Assembly (NCBI GenBank): GCA_035531075.1
Contig: DATKTO010000030.1
Span: 1-64,000, forward strand
Length of the DNA stretch: 64,000 nt
DNA from: 39-52-133 sp035531075
Lineage (GTDB): Bacteria > Pseudomonadota > Gammaproteobacteria > Burkholderiales > Gallionellaceae
Direction of reading: 5' to 3'
The notes beneath the pieces were generated by a model, which was not told the origin of the DNA, did no database searches, and worked only from the letters and a program-made list of their open reading frames with translations. This document shows positions 35,801 through 42,569 of the stretch, piece by piece; the stretch's first letter is position 1, and every line of letters starts with the position of its first letter. The position numbers and the translations under genes were made by a program.

Positions 35801-38519
35801 GCGGGCGGCCCGCGGATTTGTTGGTCAGGCTCAGGTGCACCAGCCAATCCCGTTCATCAGGCTTGCGAATAAGCTCGATTACGGTGGACAGCACGGTGGG
35901 CAGGAACACCACAGCCACGACCAGCGTGCTCCACAACCACACGGGTTCCGGGCCCAGCAGCCATCCCGCTGCCAGCAAGGCAAGCAGCGCCGGTGCCACG
36001 AGGCTGCGTCTAAGGTTGTCGCAAAGTTTCCACAGTGACAGGGCCGAGAGCGGATTCGCTTGCCGCATCTCATTCGCGCCATTTAAGCCGGGTGGTCCCG
36101 GCACGCGCGGCAGCAGCCAGCCGGCAAGCTGCCAGTCACCGCGTATCCAGCGGTGGCGCCGGCTGGCCTCGATAGCGACGCTGGCCGGATGCTCTTCGAT
36201 GAGCTCGACATCGGTCACCAGTGCCGAACGCGCATACCCGCTTTCGAGCAAATCGTGACTGAGGATGAGATTCTCGGGAAAGCGCCCGTCGACGGCCTGA
36301 CGAAACGCATCCACGTCGTAGATGCCCTTGCCGATGAACGAGCCTTCGCCGAAGGCATCCTGGTAGACATCCGAAACCTCGCGCGTGTAGGGGTCTATCC
36401 CTGAGTCACCCGCAAACAGTTTGCTAAAGCGTGACTGGCCTGCACTGGTCATACTGATCGAAACGCGGGGTTGCAGGATCGCGTAGCCTTCGATAATGCG
36501 TCCCTTGCGGGCATTGTAGACTGGCCGATTGAGCGGGTGGGCAAGGTTGCCGACCAGGGTGCGCGCCGCATCGCGTGGCAGTTGCGTGTCGGTATCCAGG
36601 GTGATGACGTACTGGATCGAAGCGAGAATGGACTGATCGCCGACGATAACCGAAAAAGCCGATTGTGCACCGCCCCTGAGCCGTGCATTGAACTGCTCCA
36701 GTTTGCCGCGCTTGCGCTCATACCCCATCCACAACCGCTCGAATAGATTCCACACCCGTGGCCGGTGAAACAAATAAAAGATGCACGGACGATCCTCGAT
36801 GTAGGTCTCGTTGAGAGCCTGCACTGCAGCGCGTGCTTGGGTGAGCAAGACCTCGTCGTCAGGCAGCGTTTGCTCGTGCGCATCGCGAAAGTCCGTCAGC
36901 AGCGCAAAGAACAGATTGGGATCTCGATTGCCGAGATAGCGGATCTCCATGGCTTCGAGCAGGTCATCGATGTCTTGCGGCCTTGTCAGCAGAGTAGGGA
37001 CGATCACCATGGTGCGATGGCCGTCTGGAATCCCTTTGGAAAAATCCATTCGTGGCAACGCGCGCGGCGGCAGGGCGAGCGTGACCAGCAGATTCACCAG
37101 CGGGACGGCCAACGCAGAAGTGCCGATGACAAGGAGAAGCGCAAAAAACCAGATCCGCCAGTCTCCCGGATCGAACCTGCCGAATGCGGAAAGCACCACA
37201 GCTGTCGATAGTAGCGTAAGCACCAGGATGGGACCCAGGTACAGGAAAAGGCGGACATGCCGGCTCGCCCGGTTGACCCGGGATTTCAACGACAGCCGGC
37301 AGCCGACCGCACGCTCCAGGCGCTGTCGTCCCCGATCGATCAGGTAGTAGCCGACATGCGCGCAACGGTCACGCTGGCCTCGTTGCGCTGCAGCAGCCTT
37401 CGCGTGAACAATAGCTTCGCGTGCCACTGCTATTTCGCTGCATGCGCTGTCTCGCGCCACGTCCTCGATGACATGCCGGTAGCGGTCGCGAGTGGCGAAA
37501 TCCTGGCTGGCGTGCATCGCCGTCGGATCTTCACGCAAGATCTGTTCGACGACACTGAGCGATTCGACGTAATTCTTCCAGTCCATGGCACCGATGAAGC
37601 GCAGACTGCCGATGCTGTTTGCGATGGAGATCTGGTTGGCCGCGGCCGTTCGGCCGGCAGCCTCCGACAACTCTGTTGCGGTCACCCCCTGTTCGAGCAG
37701 TTTCTGCTCGACCCAGGTTTGAACGAACGCCATGGCGGAACCCTGAGACTGGAGTCTGTCGTAAAATTCCTCCACAAACGGCGCGGTCAGCGGCACATCG
37801 GCATTGGCAAACTCGGCCAGCAACTGGATCAGCTGTTTTGGTTCGTTTTCGGCCGTGGCAAGCATGCGGTCCGCCCAGGTGATGGCCGCATCGCGCTCCT
37901 CGCGCCGCTGGGCGATACGCACCCCGACACGGCGCAGGTTTTCCAGCAGCGCCAGCTGCAGCATTATCGGGAAGGCCCACAACTCGCCCAGCTTCAACGG
38001 TACGACGGTCTGGTAGGCGGCGATGAACTGGGTGGCGTTGTCGCTGTCGACGCGGCCGTCCATATGAGAGATCAACTCCAGCGCCAGATCATAGATGCGG
38101 GGAAAGCCGGTTGACAGGCCGCCGGCCAGCCGCGGCAACTGCCGGCTGTATCCGCGCGGTAGATGCCGACGCGCCAGACCGATCTGCTGCTCGATCAGAT
38201 AGAAATTGTCGAGTAGCCAGGCCTCCGCCGGCACGACCCGTTGCCCCGATGTGGCTGCGGCTGTGACGACGTCGTACGCTGCCAGCAGAACGCGCGCATT
38301 ATCCGCCAAGCGTGGCAGCAACCTGTCCGTCCCCGGATGCGGGTCGATTCGATGCTGGCCCGCCAGCGTGACCCCGTGACGCTTCAGTTGCTCGATGCTG
38401 AACAACTCCGAGCGCAACAACTCAGTATCGCGGTCGTGACGCAGCACATTCCGTGTGCGTGCCGAAAACAATAACTCTTTGATTGCTATAATAACCTCCT
38501 CGCACGAACTCGTGTTCAT
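29880..38519 (-). CDS. ndvB: Cyclic beta-1,2-glucan synthase (GT84 + GH94)
   Basis: A 2879-residue protein, full length for the family. N-terminal helical region ~1-420; membrane segments near 425-445 and 455-485; GT84 glycosyltransferase with DTD at 642-644 and RRHRW at 787-791 (Q/RxxRW); further membrane helices ~835-1010; then glycoamylase-like and two GH94-type halves. CGDWNDGMN carries the phosphorylase catalytic Asp2556. The protein initiates, elongates and cyclises beta-1,2-glucan from UDP-glucose at the inner membrane, and the phosphorylase region trims chain length. Periplasmic cyclic glucan serves osmoadaptation. Oddly, the only strong Shine-Dalgarno (GAGGAGG) lies inside codons 7-9, with no ATG, GTG or TTG at usable distance. 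Confidence 0.95.
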   Translation of the reverse strand: MNTSSCEEVIIAIKELLFSARTRNVLRHDRDTELLRSELFSIEQLKRHGVTLAGQHRIDPHPGTDRLLPRLADNARVLLAAYDVVTAAATSGQRVVPAEAWLLDNFYLIEQQIGLARRHLPRGYSRQLPRLAGGLSTGFPRIYDLALELISHMDGRVDSDNATQFIAAYQTVVPLKLGELWAFPIMLQLALLENLRRVGVRIAQRREERDAAITWADRMLATAENEPKQLIQLLAEFANADVPLTAPFVEEFYDRLQSQGSAMAFVQTWVEQKLLEQGVTATELSEAAGRTAAANQISIANSIGSLRFIGAMDWKNYVESLSVVEQILREDPTAMHASQDFATRDRYRHVIEDVARDSACSEIAVAREAIVHAKAAAAQRGQRDRCAHVGYYLIDRGRQRLERAVGCRLSLKSRVNRASRHVRLFLYLGPILVLTLLSTAVVLSAFGRFDPGDWRIWFFALLLVIGTSALAVPLVNLLVTLALPPRALPRMDFSKGIPDGHRTMVIVPTLLTRPQDIDDLLEAMEIRYLGNRDPNLFFALLTDFRDAHEQTLPDDEVLLTQARAAVQALNETYIEDRPCIFYLFHRPRVWNLFERLWMGYERKRGKLEQFNARLRGGAQSAFSVIVGDQSILASIQYVITLDTDTQLPRDAARTLVGNLAHPLNRPVYNARKGRIIEGYAILQPRVSISMTSAGQSRFSKLFAGDSGIDPYTREVSDVYQDAFGEGSFIGKGIYDVDAFRQAVDGRFPENLILSHDLLESGYARSALVTDVELIEEHPASVAIEASRRHRWIRGDWQLAGWLLPRVPGPPGLNGANEMRQANPLSALSLWKLCDNLRRSLVAPALLALLAAGWLLGPEPVWLWSTLVVAVVFLPTVLSTVIELIRKPDERDWLVHLSLTNKSAGRPLALALLTLAFLPYDTLICLGAILHSGVRMLFTRRGLLLWQLPSYANRNARRTLADFFREMWIAPVLAVALGVPLAMGWSQAAQWPYAAPILLLWLVSPVVGWWISRPLVSPAPDLNVDQRAFLRTSARRTWRYFADFVGPQDNWLPPDNFQKYPAPLVASRTSPTNIGMSLLADLAAYDFGYLTAGECLRRIGNTLTSMEKLERYRGHFYNWYDTRTLQPLHPQYVSSVDSGNLAGSLLTLQAGLAELKNQPVLTSNALQGLQDTLQVFAEHLPASPATGISKKIRLLQDTLRALTLDGPPQTLTAAASALDEIHKTGGELVAWLPADIDGELIYWAQAFDQQFRALRDEFEFLMPEPRQSSAIPTLAELAGTGALKQLGIIDDLINRCRELAVMDFEFLYDTACDLLTIGYDVGERRRDPSCYDLLASEARLASFLLIAQGQVPQKHWFALGRLLTSHGSDVTLISWSGSMFEYLMPQLIMPSYANTLLEQTCKAAVSRQIEYGRQRAVPWGISESCYNVTDMHQVYQYRAFGVPGLGFKRGLGDDLVIAPYASALALTVMPREACRNLQTLADHGFLGAYGFYEAVDYTPSRVPRGKPHAIVRSFMAHHQGMSLLAFAHVLLDQPMQRRFMSDPLARATELLLQERVPKKGATLHPHAAEVSAAARPPSADAGTTMRVFTDTNTQVPEVHLLSNGRYHVMATHAGGSYSRWRDLAVTRWREDATCDGWGTFIYLRDRDSGRYWSTAHQPTLRRADHYEAIFVQARAEYRRRDHAIEAHTEISVSPEDDVEIRRVTLTNQSSRTRHIEVTSYAEVVLAPLNADLAHRSFSNLFVQTEILPGRQAILCTRRPRTPGEQVPWMFHLLAAPGAVADEPSYETDRARFIGRGRTVANPLVLDSRDSPPALSNTEGSVLDPIVAIRRTITLSADESASVQIISGVADTREAALALLEKYCDRHFVERAFEMAWFHSQEVMRHLNATEADAQIFGRLANSVIYGNAMRRAAPSVIARNQLGQSGLWRFAISGDLPIVLLHIGDLNRIDLVKQVLQAHAYWRMKGLTADLVIVNEDFSGYRAVLQDLIMGLINTRGDAQMIDKPGGVFVRRADELSEDERVLLQTVARIVFSDNAETLIEQVERRVSAERASDRLEPLQQAVTEAVYPLAARDRIFSNGLGGFTPDGHEYVITLEPGQNTPAPWVNVIASPHIGTVVSESGSAYTWAENAHEFRLTTWHNDPLSDSSGEALYIRDEDTGAFWSPTPLPARGRSGYVCRHGFGYSVFEHYEAGIASELFTYVAMDAPVKFVVVKLRNHSKRTRQLSLTGYWELVLGEGRHANLMHIVTETDPYSGALFARNAYGHECANRVVFAHVSERERTVSGNRTEFIGRNGSLASPAAMRRKRLSGRTGAGLDPCAAIQTRIELAAGQECEIVFVFGAARNADEARHFIRRFGGRAGAQQSLEAVWEHWNRTLGAVNVETPDPALNVLANGWLVYQTLSCRLWGRSGYYQSGGAYGFRDQLQDTMALLHATPWLAREQLIRCAGRQFLKGDVQHWWHPPNGQGVRTHFSDDYLWLPYATCRYVLATGDTGVLDEPIHFLEGRELNPEEEAYYDQPQRSPEAASLYEHCVRAIKHGLRFGAHHLPLIGCGDWNDGMNLVGRDGKGESVWLAWFLYENLQLFAALASDRDDAAFAETCTRQAVLLRNNIETNAWDGDWYRRAYFDDGTPLGSSGNDECQIDSISQSWAVISGGGNPMRARQAMAEVDKRLVRRDTQLIQLLDPPFDKSDLEPGYIKGYVPGVRENGGQYTHAAIWSTMAFAMMGDNERAWELFAILNPINHGSQPKEIERYKVEPYVMCADIYAAPPHTGRGGWTWYTGAAGWMYRLTVETLLGLQLEVDHLRIAPCIPAHWDSYKIHYRYRETVYHITVKHVDEQSEQVIRVTVDGVERPDKIIPLIDDRQEHAVDVRITALPPAHQ

Positions 38520-38778
38520 CAGCGCAACAGTGGCCTTATGGCCTGTGTTCGAAAACTCATACCCCTCGGGCGATCTTGCCCCAGGTGACGTTCATGTCGA
38601 GATCGCAAGATTTAATTAGCGGCATGAAATTTGCGTGCTGTATCGGGCAATTTCGACCGATAGACGCCAGGCGGAAATATTTTTTTTGCTGTGGCTGTTG
38701 AAGATCCTGCACTGCAATATTTGATCCTGATAGGACTGCATCGCAGGGTCGATCATCCCCTTTCTATAAGACCTTTAC

Positions 38779-38794
38779 TGTGCGCTAGTGCACA
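38779..38794. promoter_or_regulatory. Candidate Crp/Fnr-type operator, copy 3
   Basis: TGTGCGCTAGTGCACA, the most symmetric copy (one mismatched pair). It lies 260 bases upstream of the glucan synthase start. Confidence 0.6.
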
Positions 38795-38831
38795 GTGTGA
38801 AAACAACTTATAACCGCAGTTGTCATCTTGC

Positions 38832-39000
38832 TTATTGGCGCCCAGGCAAATCCACAAGCGGTTTGAGCGAATCGACACGGTCACAAATAACTTTGGCGAT
38901 TGAAGCCAGCGGCGCACCGAGCAGCATGCGCCGGATGCCTTGCCGCCAAAGAAAAAAACAGCATAAAGATGGATGGCACCGAAAAGTTCAGGTGCAAAAC
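38832..39000 (-). pseudogene. Remnant 3' end of an AI-2E/PerM-family transporter gene
   Basis: Reverse-strand frame ending at 38832-38834 reads RMLLGAPLASIAKVICDRVD then SLKPLVDLPGRQ and stop. This matches the conserved C-terminus of AI-2E family exporters (LLGAPL, AKxxCDRV). Upstream, LNFSVPSIFMLFF-like sequence continues in a shifted frame to about 39000, then homology is lost. The N-terminal ~85% is absent. The rest of 38520-39406 holds two operator copies and no intact gene. Based on motif recall. Confidence 0.5.
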
Positions 39001-39064
39001 CGGCTCTGCCTGGTTTTAGAGGAGCACATAAAGCATTAAGGATTGCCTAAAAGAATTTTCTTTA

Positions 39065-39080
39065 TGTGCGCTAGCGTACA
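39065..39080. promoter_or_regulatory. Candidate Crp/Fnr-type operator, copy 4
   Basis: TGTGCGCTAGCGTACA, with perfect core GCTAGC. It lies 327 bases upstream of the BON lipoprotein gene at 39407. Confidence 0.55.
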
Positions 39081-39406
39081 GAGCATCGTTGATGTAAGTG
39101 GGATAGTTCCGTCAGGTGTGACTTGTGGCTTGGGTTCTGCTGGTTCTGATTTTATATTGCAGCGGAACAAACTGGGGTTCGTATATTCGTGTTGGATGTC
39201 AATAACGAACATTGACGTAGTACACCAGGATAGGCACTAATAAGTAGTGGGTCGATTGCACAGATGTTGCCAAAATCAAATATTGATGAACAGAAAATTA
39301 CCGGATTTGAAATCGTTACCAAGCCATTGATGTGGTTTGTTGCAGTGGCGACCTAATCCTGGGCAGATGTATGCAATTTCAATCAAGTAATTAAAAAGGA
39401 GCAAAA

Positions 39407-39832
39407 ATGAAAGCATCAAAAAATTTAAAATTAATTGGTATGTCGATGATATTGGTTGTTGGGCTTGGCGCTTGTGAAAAGCCGGGGCCGGCAGAGACCG
39501 CAGGTAAAAAGATAGACGAAACAGCTGATAAAGCTGGCCAGAAAATTGGCAAGGTGGTCGATGAAGTCGGTGAAAAAATGAGCGAGCAAGGCGCGAAAGC
39601 CGGTATAGCCATCGACGACACCGAGATTACGGCCAAGGTTAAAGCCGCTATTTTCGCAGAGCCCGGTCTCAAGACGTTGCAAATCAGTGTTGATACCGAA
39701 AGAGGCGTAGTGACATTAAGCGGATCGGTGGATTCTCAATCGAACAGCGATATGGCAAAAGCACTGGCGGGCGCAGTCGATGGCGTAAAAGAGGTTGAAA
39801 ACCGGTTGGTACTCAAGTCAAACAAAAAATAA
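39407..39832 (+). CDS. Lipoprotein with helical linker and BON domain
   Basis: A 141-residue protein with AAGGAG before ATG. Lipobox VGLGACEK; residues 24-65 are a Lys/Asp/Gly-rich amphipathic helix (KPGPAETAGKKIDETADKAG). A BON domain follows from ~68 (DDTEITAKVKAAIFAEPGLK) to the end (VKEVENRLVL). A periplasmic, lipid-binding stress protein is likely. Its first 60 residues are paralogous to the whole protein at 40166, which lacks the BON domain. Confidence 0.88.
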   Translation: MKASKNLKLIGMSMILVVGLGACEKPGPAETAGKKIDETADKAGQKIGKVVDEVGEKMSEQGAKAGIAIDDTEITAKVKAAIFAEPGLKTLQISVDTERGVVTLSGSVDSQSNSDMAKALAGAVDGVKEVENRLVLKSNKK

Positions 39833-39867
39833 GAATGAATTGCCATCCATCGGTTAAGAAGTGGATC

Positions 39868-40093
39868 ATGGATATTAAAGACGCGTATTAACAAAAAATG
39901 GCGGCGCGAATTAAAAGAATGGAACGCTCGAATGCATCAGGAGTTGCGTGCAAAACAGCGCACGGCTGCTGCTAAAACTAAGGAACTGGTTAAATCCGGT
40001 AGCGAAGCATGGGATCATGCCAAAGAAACTGGCGACAAAATATGGGGTTACCTTAAGGCTGGCGTAGCTGACGCACATTCAAAATTCAAGTGA
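39868..40093 (+). pseudogene. Decayed coiled-coil stress gene (sll1863-like)
   Basis: ATG at 39868 reads MDIKDAY, then an in-frame TAA, then QKMAARIK. A one-base excess in the A run at about 39916-39919 shifts frame. After the shift an open frame continues EWNARMHQELRAKQRTAAAK through SEAWDHAKETGDKIWGYLKA to TGA at 40091. Removing one A and reading the TAA as a sense codon gives a ~75-residue coiled-coil protein of the sll1863-like stress type (WNARxxxLRAKxxxAxxK...AWxxLKxG). The two lesions suggest real decay rather than sequencing error. Confidence 0.65.
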
Positions 40094-40165
40094 GGGATTG
40101 GGGTGACGCTGCCCAATAATTTGTGCAATTAAAAATTTTTTTGCCAATTGAAAGAAGAGATCAAA

Positions 40166-40354
40166 ATGAAACTTTCATCGTATATAAAGTTATTGGGTAT
40201 TTCGATGTTAATGATTGTAGGGCTTAGTGCATGCAACAAGCCCGGACCTGCAGAATCCGCAGGCAAAAAGATAGACAAGACAGTTGATAAAGCGGAAAAG
40301 AAAATAGATGATGCAGCGGATAAAGTCAATGAAAAAATAAACGACAAAAAATGA
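40166..40354 (+). CDS. Short lipoprotein, BON-less paralogue of the 39407 product
   Basis: ATG at 40166 gives 62 residues. Lipobox VGLSACNK, then KPGPAESAGKKIDKTVDKAE and KKIDDAADKVNEKINDKK, an amphipathic helix. This closely parallels residues 1-60 of the 39407 protein, so the pair arose by tandem duplication followed by loss or gain of the BON domain. Its stop overlaps the next 29-codon frame in an ATGA. Confidence 0.8.
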   Translation: MKLSSYIKLLGISMLMIVGLSACNKPGPAESAGKKIDKTVDKAEKKIDDAADKVNEKINDKK

Positions 40355-40440
40355 GCGAGTTAAAGTCGAAAATCTGGCTGTGGGAAGAACACATCACCTA
40401 TATCCGCAATTACATCATCAGTGCGAGCCTGATGAAATAA
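40351..40440 (+). CDS. Possible 29-residue protein coupled to lipoprotein gene
   Basis: ATG at 40351 overlaps the TGA of the 40166 gene (ATGA). The peptide MSELKSKIWLWEEHITYIRN continues YIISASLMK and ends 4 bases from the convergent HiPIP stop. Composition is protein-like (amphipathic, Trp/Tyr/Ile-rich) and the overlap implies translational coupling. No homologue is known to me. Confidence 0.4.
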   Translation: MSELKSKIWLWEEHITYIRNYIISASLMK

Positions 40441-40444
40441 CGGC

Positions 40445-40834
40445 TCAAGCCTTCTTGGCCCACAGCCTGCACCAGCCATCGGGACTGATCTGGCCATCAA
40501 CCACCTTGCAGCTATTCGACTCGGGGATGAAATGCAGGCAGCCACTGCACTTCTGATCGCCTTTCGGCTGAGTCTGGTACTGCACACTTGCCTGTGACGC
40601 TTTCGCCGTCGTCTTCGGGGCTGTATATGCCGTGCTGGTGGCTGGAGAGCCGGGCGGAGCGCTGCTGGTTGAGTTCGCGCCTTTCCTGGAATCACAGCCA
40701 AAAAGTGCGGGCGGCAGCAACAGGCCAACAGTCACCGCGAGCGCGCCGCGTAACACCACCCTGCGTGGCAGTATTTCTTCTTCCATCTTGTCCTTGAACT
40801 GCTTCCTGTTGCCTTCATCAATATCCGTAATCAT
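40445..40834 (-). CDS. High-potential iron-sulfur protein (HiPIP), Tat-exported
   Basis: A 129-residue protein with AAGGAG before ATG. The twin-arginine signal is RRVVLRGALAVTVGLLLPPA, followed by a Ser/Thr/Ala-rich linker. The C-terminal ~45 residues carry four Cys in the HiPIP pattern: CSGCLHF, CKVVDG and GWCRLW, ligands of one [4Fe-4S]3+/2+ cluster. It is a periplasmic one-electron carrier, plausible beside c-type cytochromes in an iron- or sulfur-oxidising organism. The linker is longer than usual. LFGCDS at the end of the signal could also be a lipobox, so it may be membrane-anchored. Confidence 0.88.
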   Translation of the reverse strand: MITDIDEGNRKQFKDKMEEEILPRRVVLRGALAVTVGLLLPPALFGCDSRKGANSTSSAPPGSPATSTAYTAPKTTAKASQASVQYQTQPKGDQKCSGCLHFIPESNSCKVVDGQISPDGWCRLWAKKA

Positions 40835-41147
40835 CTCAAGCTCCTTGGGTTATGGACCTGACTGGCGGAATTGCCAATCGAGCATCCTTAGTTGCAGCCG
40901 GTTTTCGTCACGTTTGTACCACGCGCAGCGATGACAGGCTGCGGAGGGGCGGTGTGATGCCCGCATGGACAAGTTTCTTGCAGAGTCCCGATGCAGTGTA
41001 CAAACATAGTGGCCTCATCGTGCGCAGTCTGTACGGTGGCATACGTAGTGAGTCACTGGGTGACGGGCTTGGCTTGGCCGAACCATTGTCGTGAACAATC
41101 GACTGGCTCGGCTGTGTTCGACCAGGCCGCCCAGTGCACAGCTAACA

Positions 41148-41720
41148 TCAAACGGCCTGACTTTTAATTGATGGATTGTTTTTTGCAAATCGCACAAGTG
41201 CAGCCAGAAGCTTTTGAATGTGCTGTCTGGTAGGCTCATCGGCCAGCTTGCCGTTCTGGTCAAACCGTTTCGCGGCGTTGCCTATCATCACTTCCGGCTG
41301 ATTGACCACGGGCATGTCCAGAGTAACGAGAATTTGCCGCAGATGATATTGCGCGCGTGCCGTGCCCAGGCTACCGCTGGAAGCTCCCATAACTGCTGCC
41401 GGTTTGCCCGTCCAGGCGCTCTCGCCATAGGGCCTGGACGCCCAGTCAATGGCGTTCTTGAGCACGCCGGAAACCGAATAGTTATACTCCGGCGTGCCGA
41501 ACAGGATGGCATCGGCGAGCAGAATTTGTTGCTTGAATTCAAGCACGGCAGCGGGTGGCGCCATTTCATTATCCTGATTGAAGACCGGAATGTCATGAAG
41601 TTCCATCAGAACCAGCACCGCGCCTTCCGGCACCAGTTCCTGCGCGGCCTTGAGTGCTAAACGGTTAAAGGAGTCTTTGCGCAGACTCCCCACGATGCCC
41701 AGAATTTTTATCCTGTCCAT
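41148..41720 (-). CDS. NADPH-dependent FMN reductase family protein
   Basis: ATG at 41720 with AAGGAG upstream gives 190 residues. Flavodoxin-like fold with the FMN-binding GSLRKDSFNRLALKAA motif at the N-terminus and the family segment GTPEYNYSVSGVLKNAIDWA in the middle. The PF03358 family reduces FMN, quinones, chromate or azo dyes with NAD(P)H. It is divergent from the CHRD gene at 41937, with two candidate operators (41777, 41810) between them, suggesting stress control. Confidence 0.9.
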   Translation of the reverse strand: MDRIKILGIVGSLRKDSFNRLALKAAQELVPEGAVLVLMELHDIPVFNQDNEMAPPAAVLEFKQQILLADAILFGTPEYNYSVSGVLKNAIDWASRPYGESAWTGKPAAVMGASSGSLGTARAQYHLRQILVTLDMPVVNQPEVMIGNAAKRFDQNGKLADEPTRQHIQKLLAALVRFAKNNPSIKSQAV

Positions 41721-41776
41721 TCCAATTCTCCTTGTCACAAGTCTTGCACAGGATGCCATCAAGTGGTGCCATGCAC

Positions 41777-41792
41777 AGTGCGCAAACGCACA
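41777..41792. promoter_or_regulatory. Candidate Crp/Fnr-type operator, copy 5
   Basis: AGTGCGCAAACGCACA, a near-palindrome (GTGCG...CGCAC). It is 33 bp, about three helical turns, from copy 6, in the divergent promoter region. Confidence 0.5.
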
Positions 41793-41809
41793 TAGAAAAC
41801 CGGTGCCTG

Positions 41810-41825
41810 TGTGCGTTACCGAACA
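41810..41825. promoter_or_regulatory. Candidate Crp/Fnr-type operator, copy 6
   Basis: TGTGCGTTACCGAACA, 111 bases upstream of the CHRD gene and 89 bases upstream of the flavin reductase gene. Confidence 0.55.
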
Positions 41826-41936
41826 GACTGGAGGTCACTCACGGTGCATCTTGCAGGCTGGCTCGTGGCAGTTTTCGCATTTTCACAAGCGGCTGCCACC
41901 GATACGCCTTCCCTGTAATTTTTCGAGGAGTTTAAA

Positions 41937-42380
41937 ATGATCAACACGACAAAATCCCCCAAGACCCTGCTCTCTCGAGTGGTCCCTCTGACCTTGCTGC
42001 TCCTGGCCTCTGCAAACCTGTATGCCCAGCAACCCGTGCCAATTTATCTGAACGGAGACTCCGAGGTGCCGCCGGTGACAACCTTAGCGACGGGTACAGT
42101 GCAAATCTCGGTGCGGCCAGACCATACGGTAAGTGGCAGCATCAAAATTTCCGGGATGACACCGACAATGGCACATATTCATGAGGCCGCTGCCGGGAAA
42201 AGCGGCCCGCCTGTTATTACACTGACCCAAACTGCAAACGACAGCTTTGCCGTCCCTCCCGATGCCAAGCTGACCGACGCGCAGTACACGAGTTATATGG
42301 CCGGCAATCTTTATGTCAACGTGCACAGCGCTCGGTATCCGAATGGTGAAATTCGTGTGCAGTTGCCCGGCAGCAGATAA
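41937..42380 (+). CDS. Exported CHRD-domain protein
   Basis: A 147-residue protein with GAGGAG nine bases before ATG. Signal peptide residues 1-30 (ending NLYAQ). The CHRD domain spans most of the rest: YLNGDSEVPPVTTLATGTVQ, MAHIHEAAAGKSGPPVITL and the terminal NLYVNVHSARYPNGEIRVQL. CHRD proteins are small secreted or periplasmic beta-sandwich proteins related to chordin repeats; the biochemical role in bacteria is unknown. The motif set is complete. Confidence 0.9.
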   Translation: MINTTKSPKTLLSRVVPLTLLLLASANLYAQQPVPIYLNGDSEVPPVTTLATGTVQISVRPDHTVSGSIKISGMTPTMAHIHEAAAGKSGPPVITLTQTANDSFAVPPDAKLTDAQYTSYMAGNLYVNVHSARYPNGEIRVQLPGSR

Positions 42381-42422
42381 GCATGGCTAACTGAACCCGC
42401 ATCACAACTCGAGGAGAAGATC

Positions 42423-42569
42423 ATGAGCGTGGACATCCATACTATTGGTCGTTCTGATTCTGATGCTTATCGGTGCTTCCAGCCTGGCCGCGCAGCAGGA
42501 AATTTACCTTAATTGGTGCGGCAGATATGAATGGTCAACGGTCCCGACGATTGAAAAAAGAAGAAATTA
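42423..42569 (+). pseudogene. Decayed DUF3309 gene
   Basis: GAGGAG precedes ATG at 42423, but the frame is soon lost. One frame reads WTSILLVVLILMLIGA and the next LPAWPRSRK, which together match the intact DUF3309 protein at 24368 (ILLIILILMLIGAIPAWPHSR). At least two frame changes are needed and the Gly-rich loop and second helix are gone. The sequence ends against the hydrolase gene at 42570. Confidence 0.65.

Noticed and set aside
39043..39240. 65-codon frame starting near operator copy 4
   Set aside because: No ribosome site and unlikely composition.
40960..41045. GTGCGCAGTCTGTACG near the HiPIP promoter
   Set aside because: Half-sites present but spacing is off by a base or two from the seven accepted copies.
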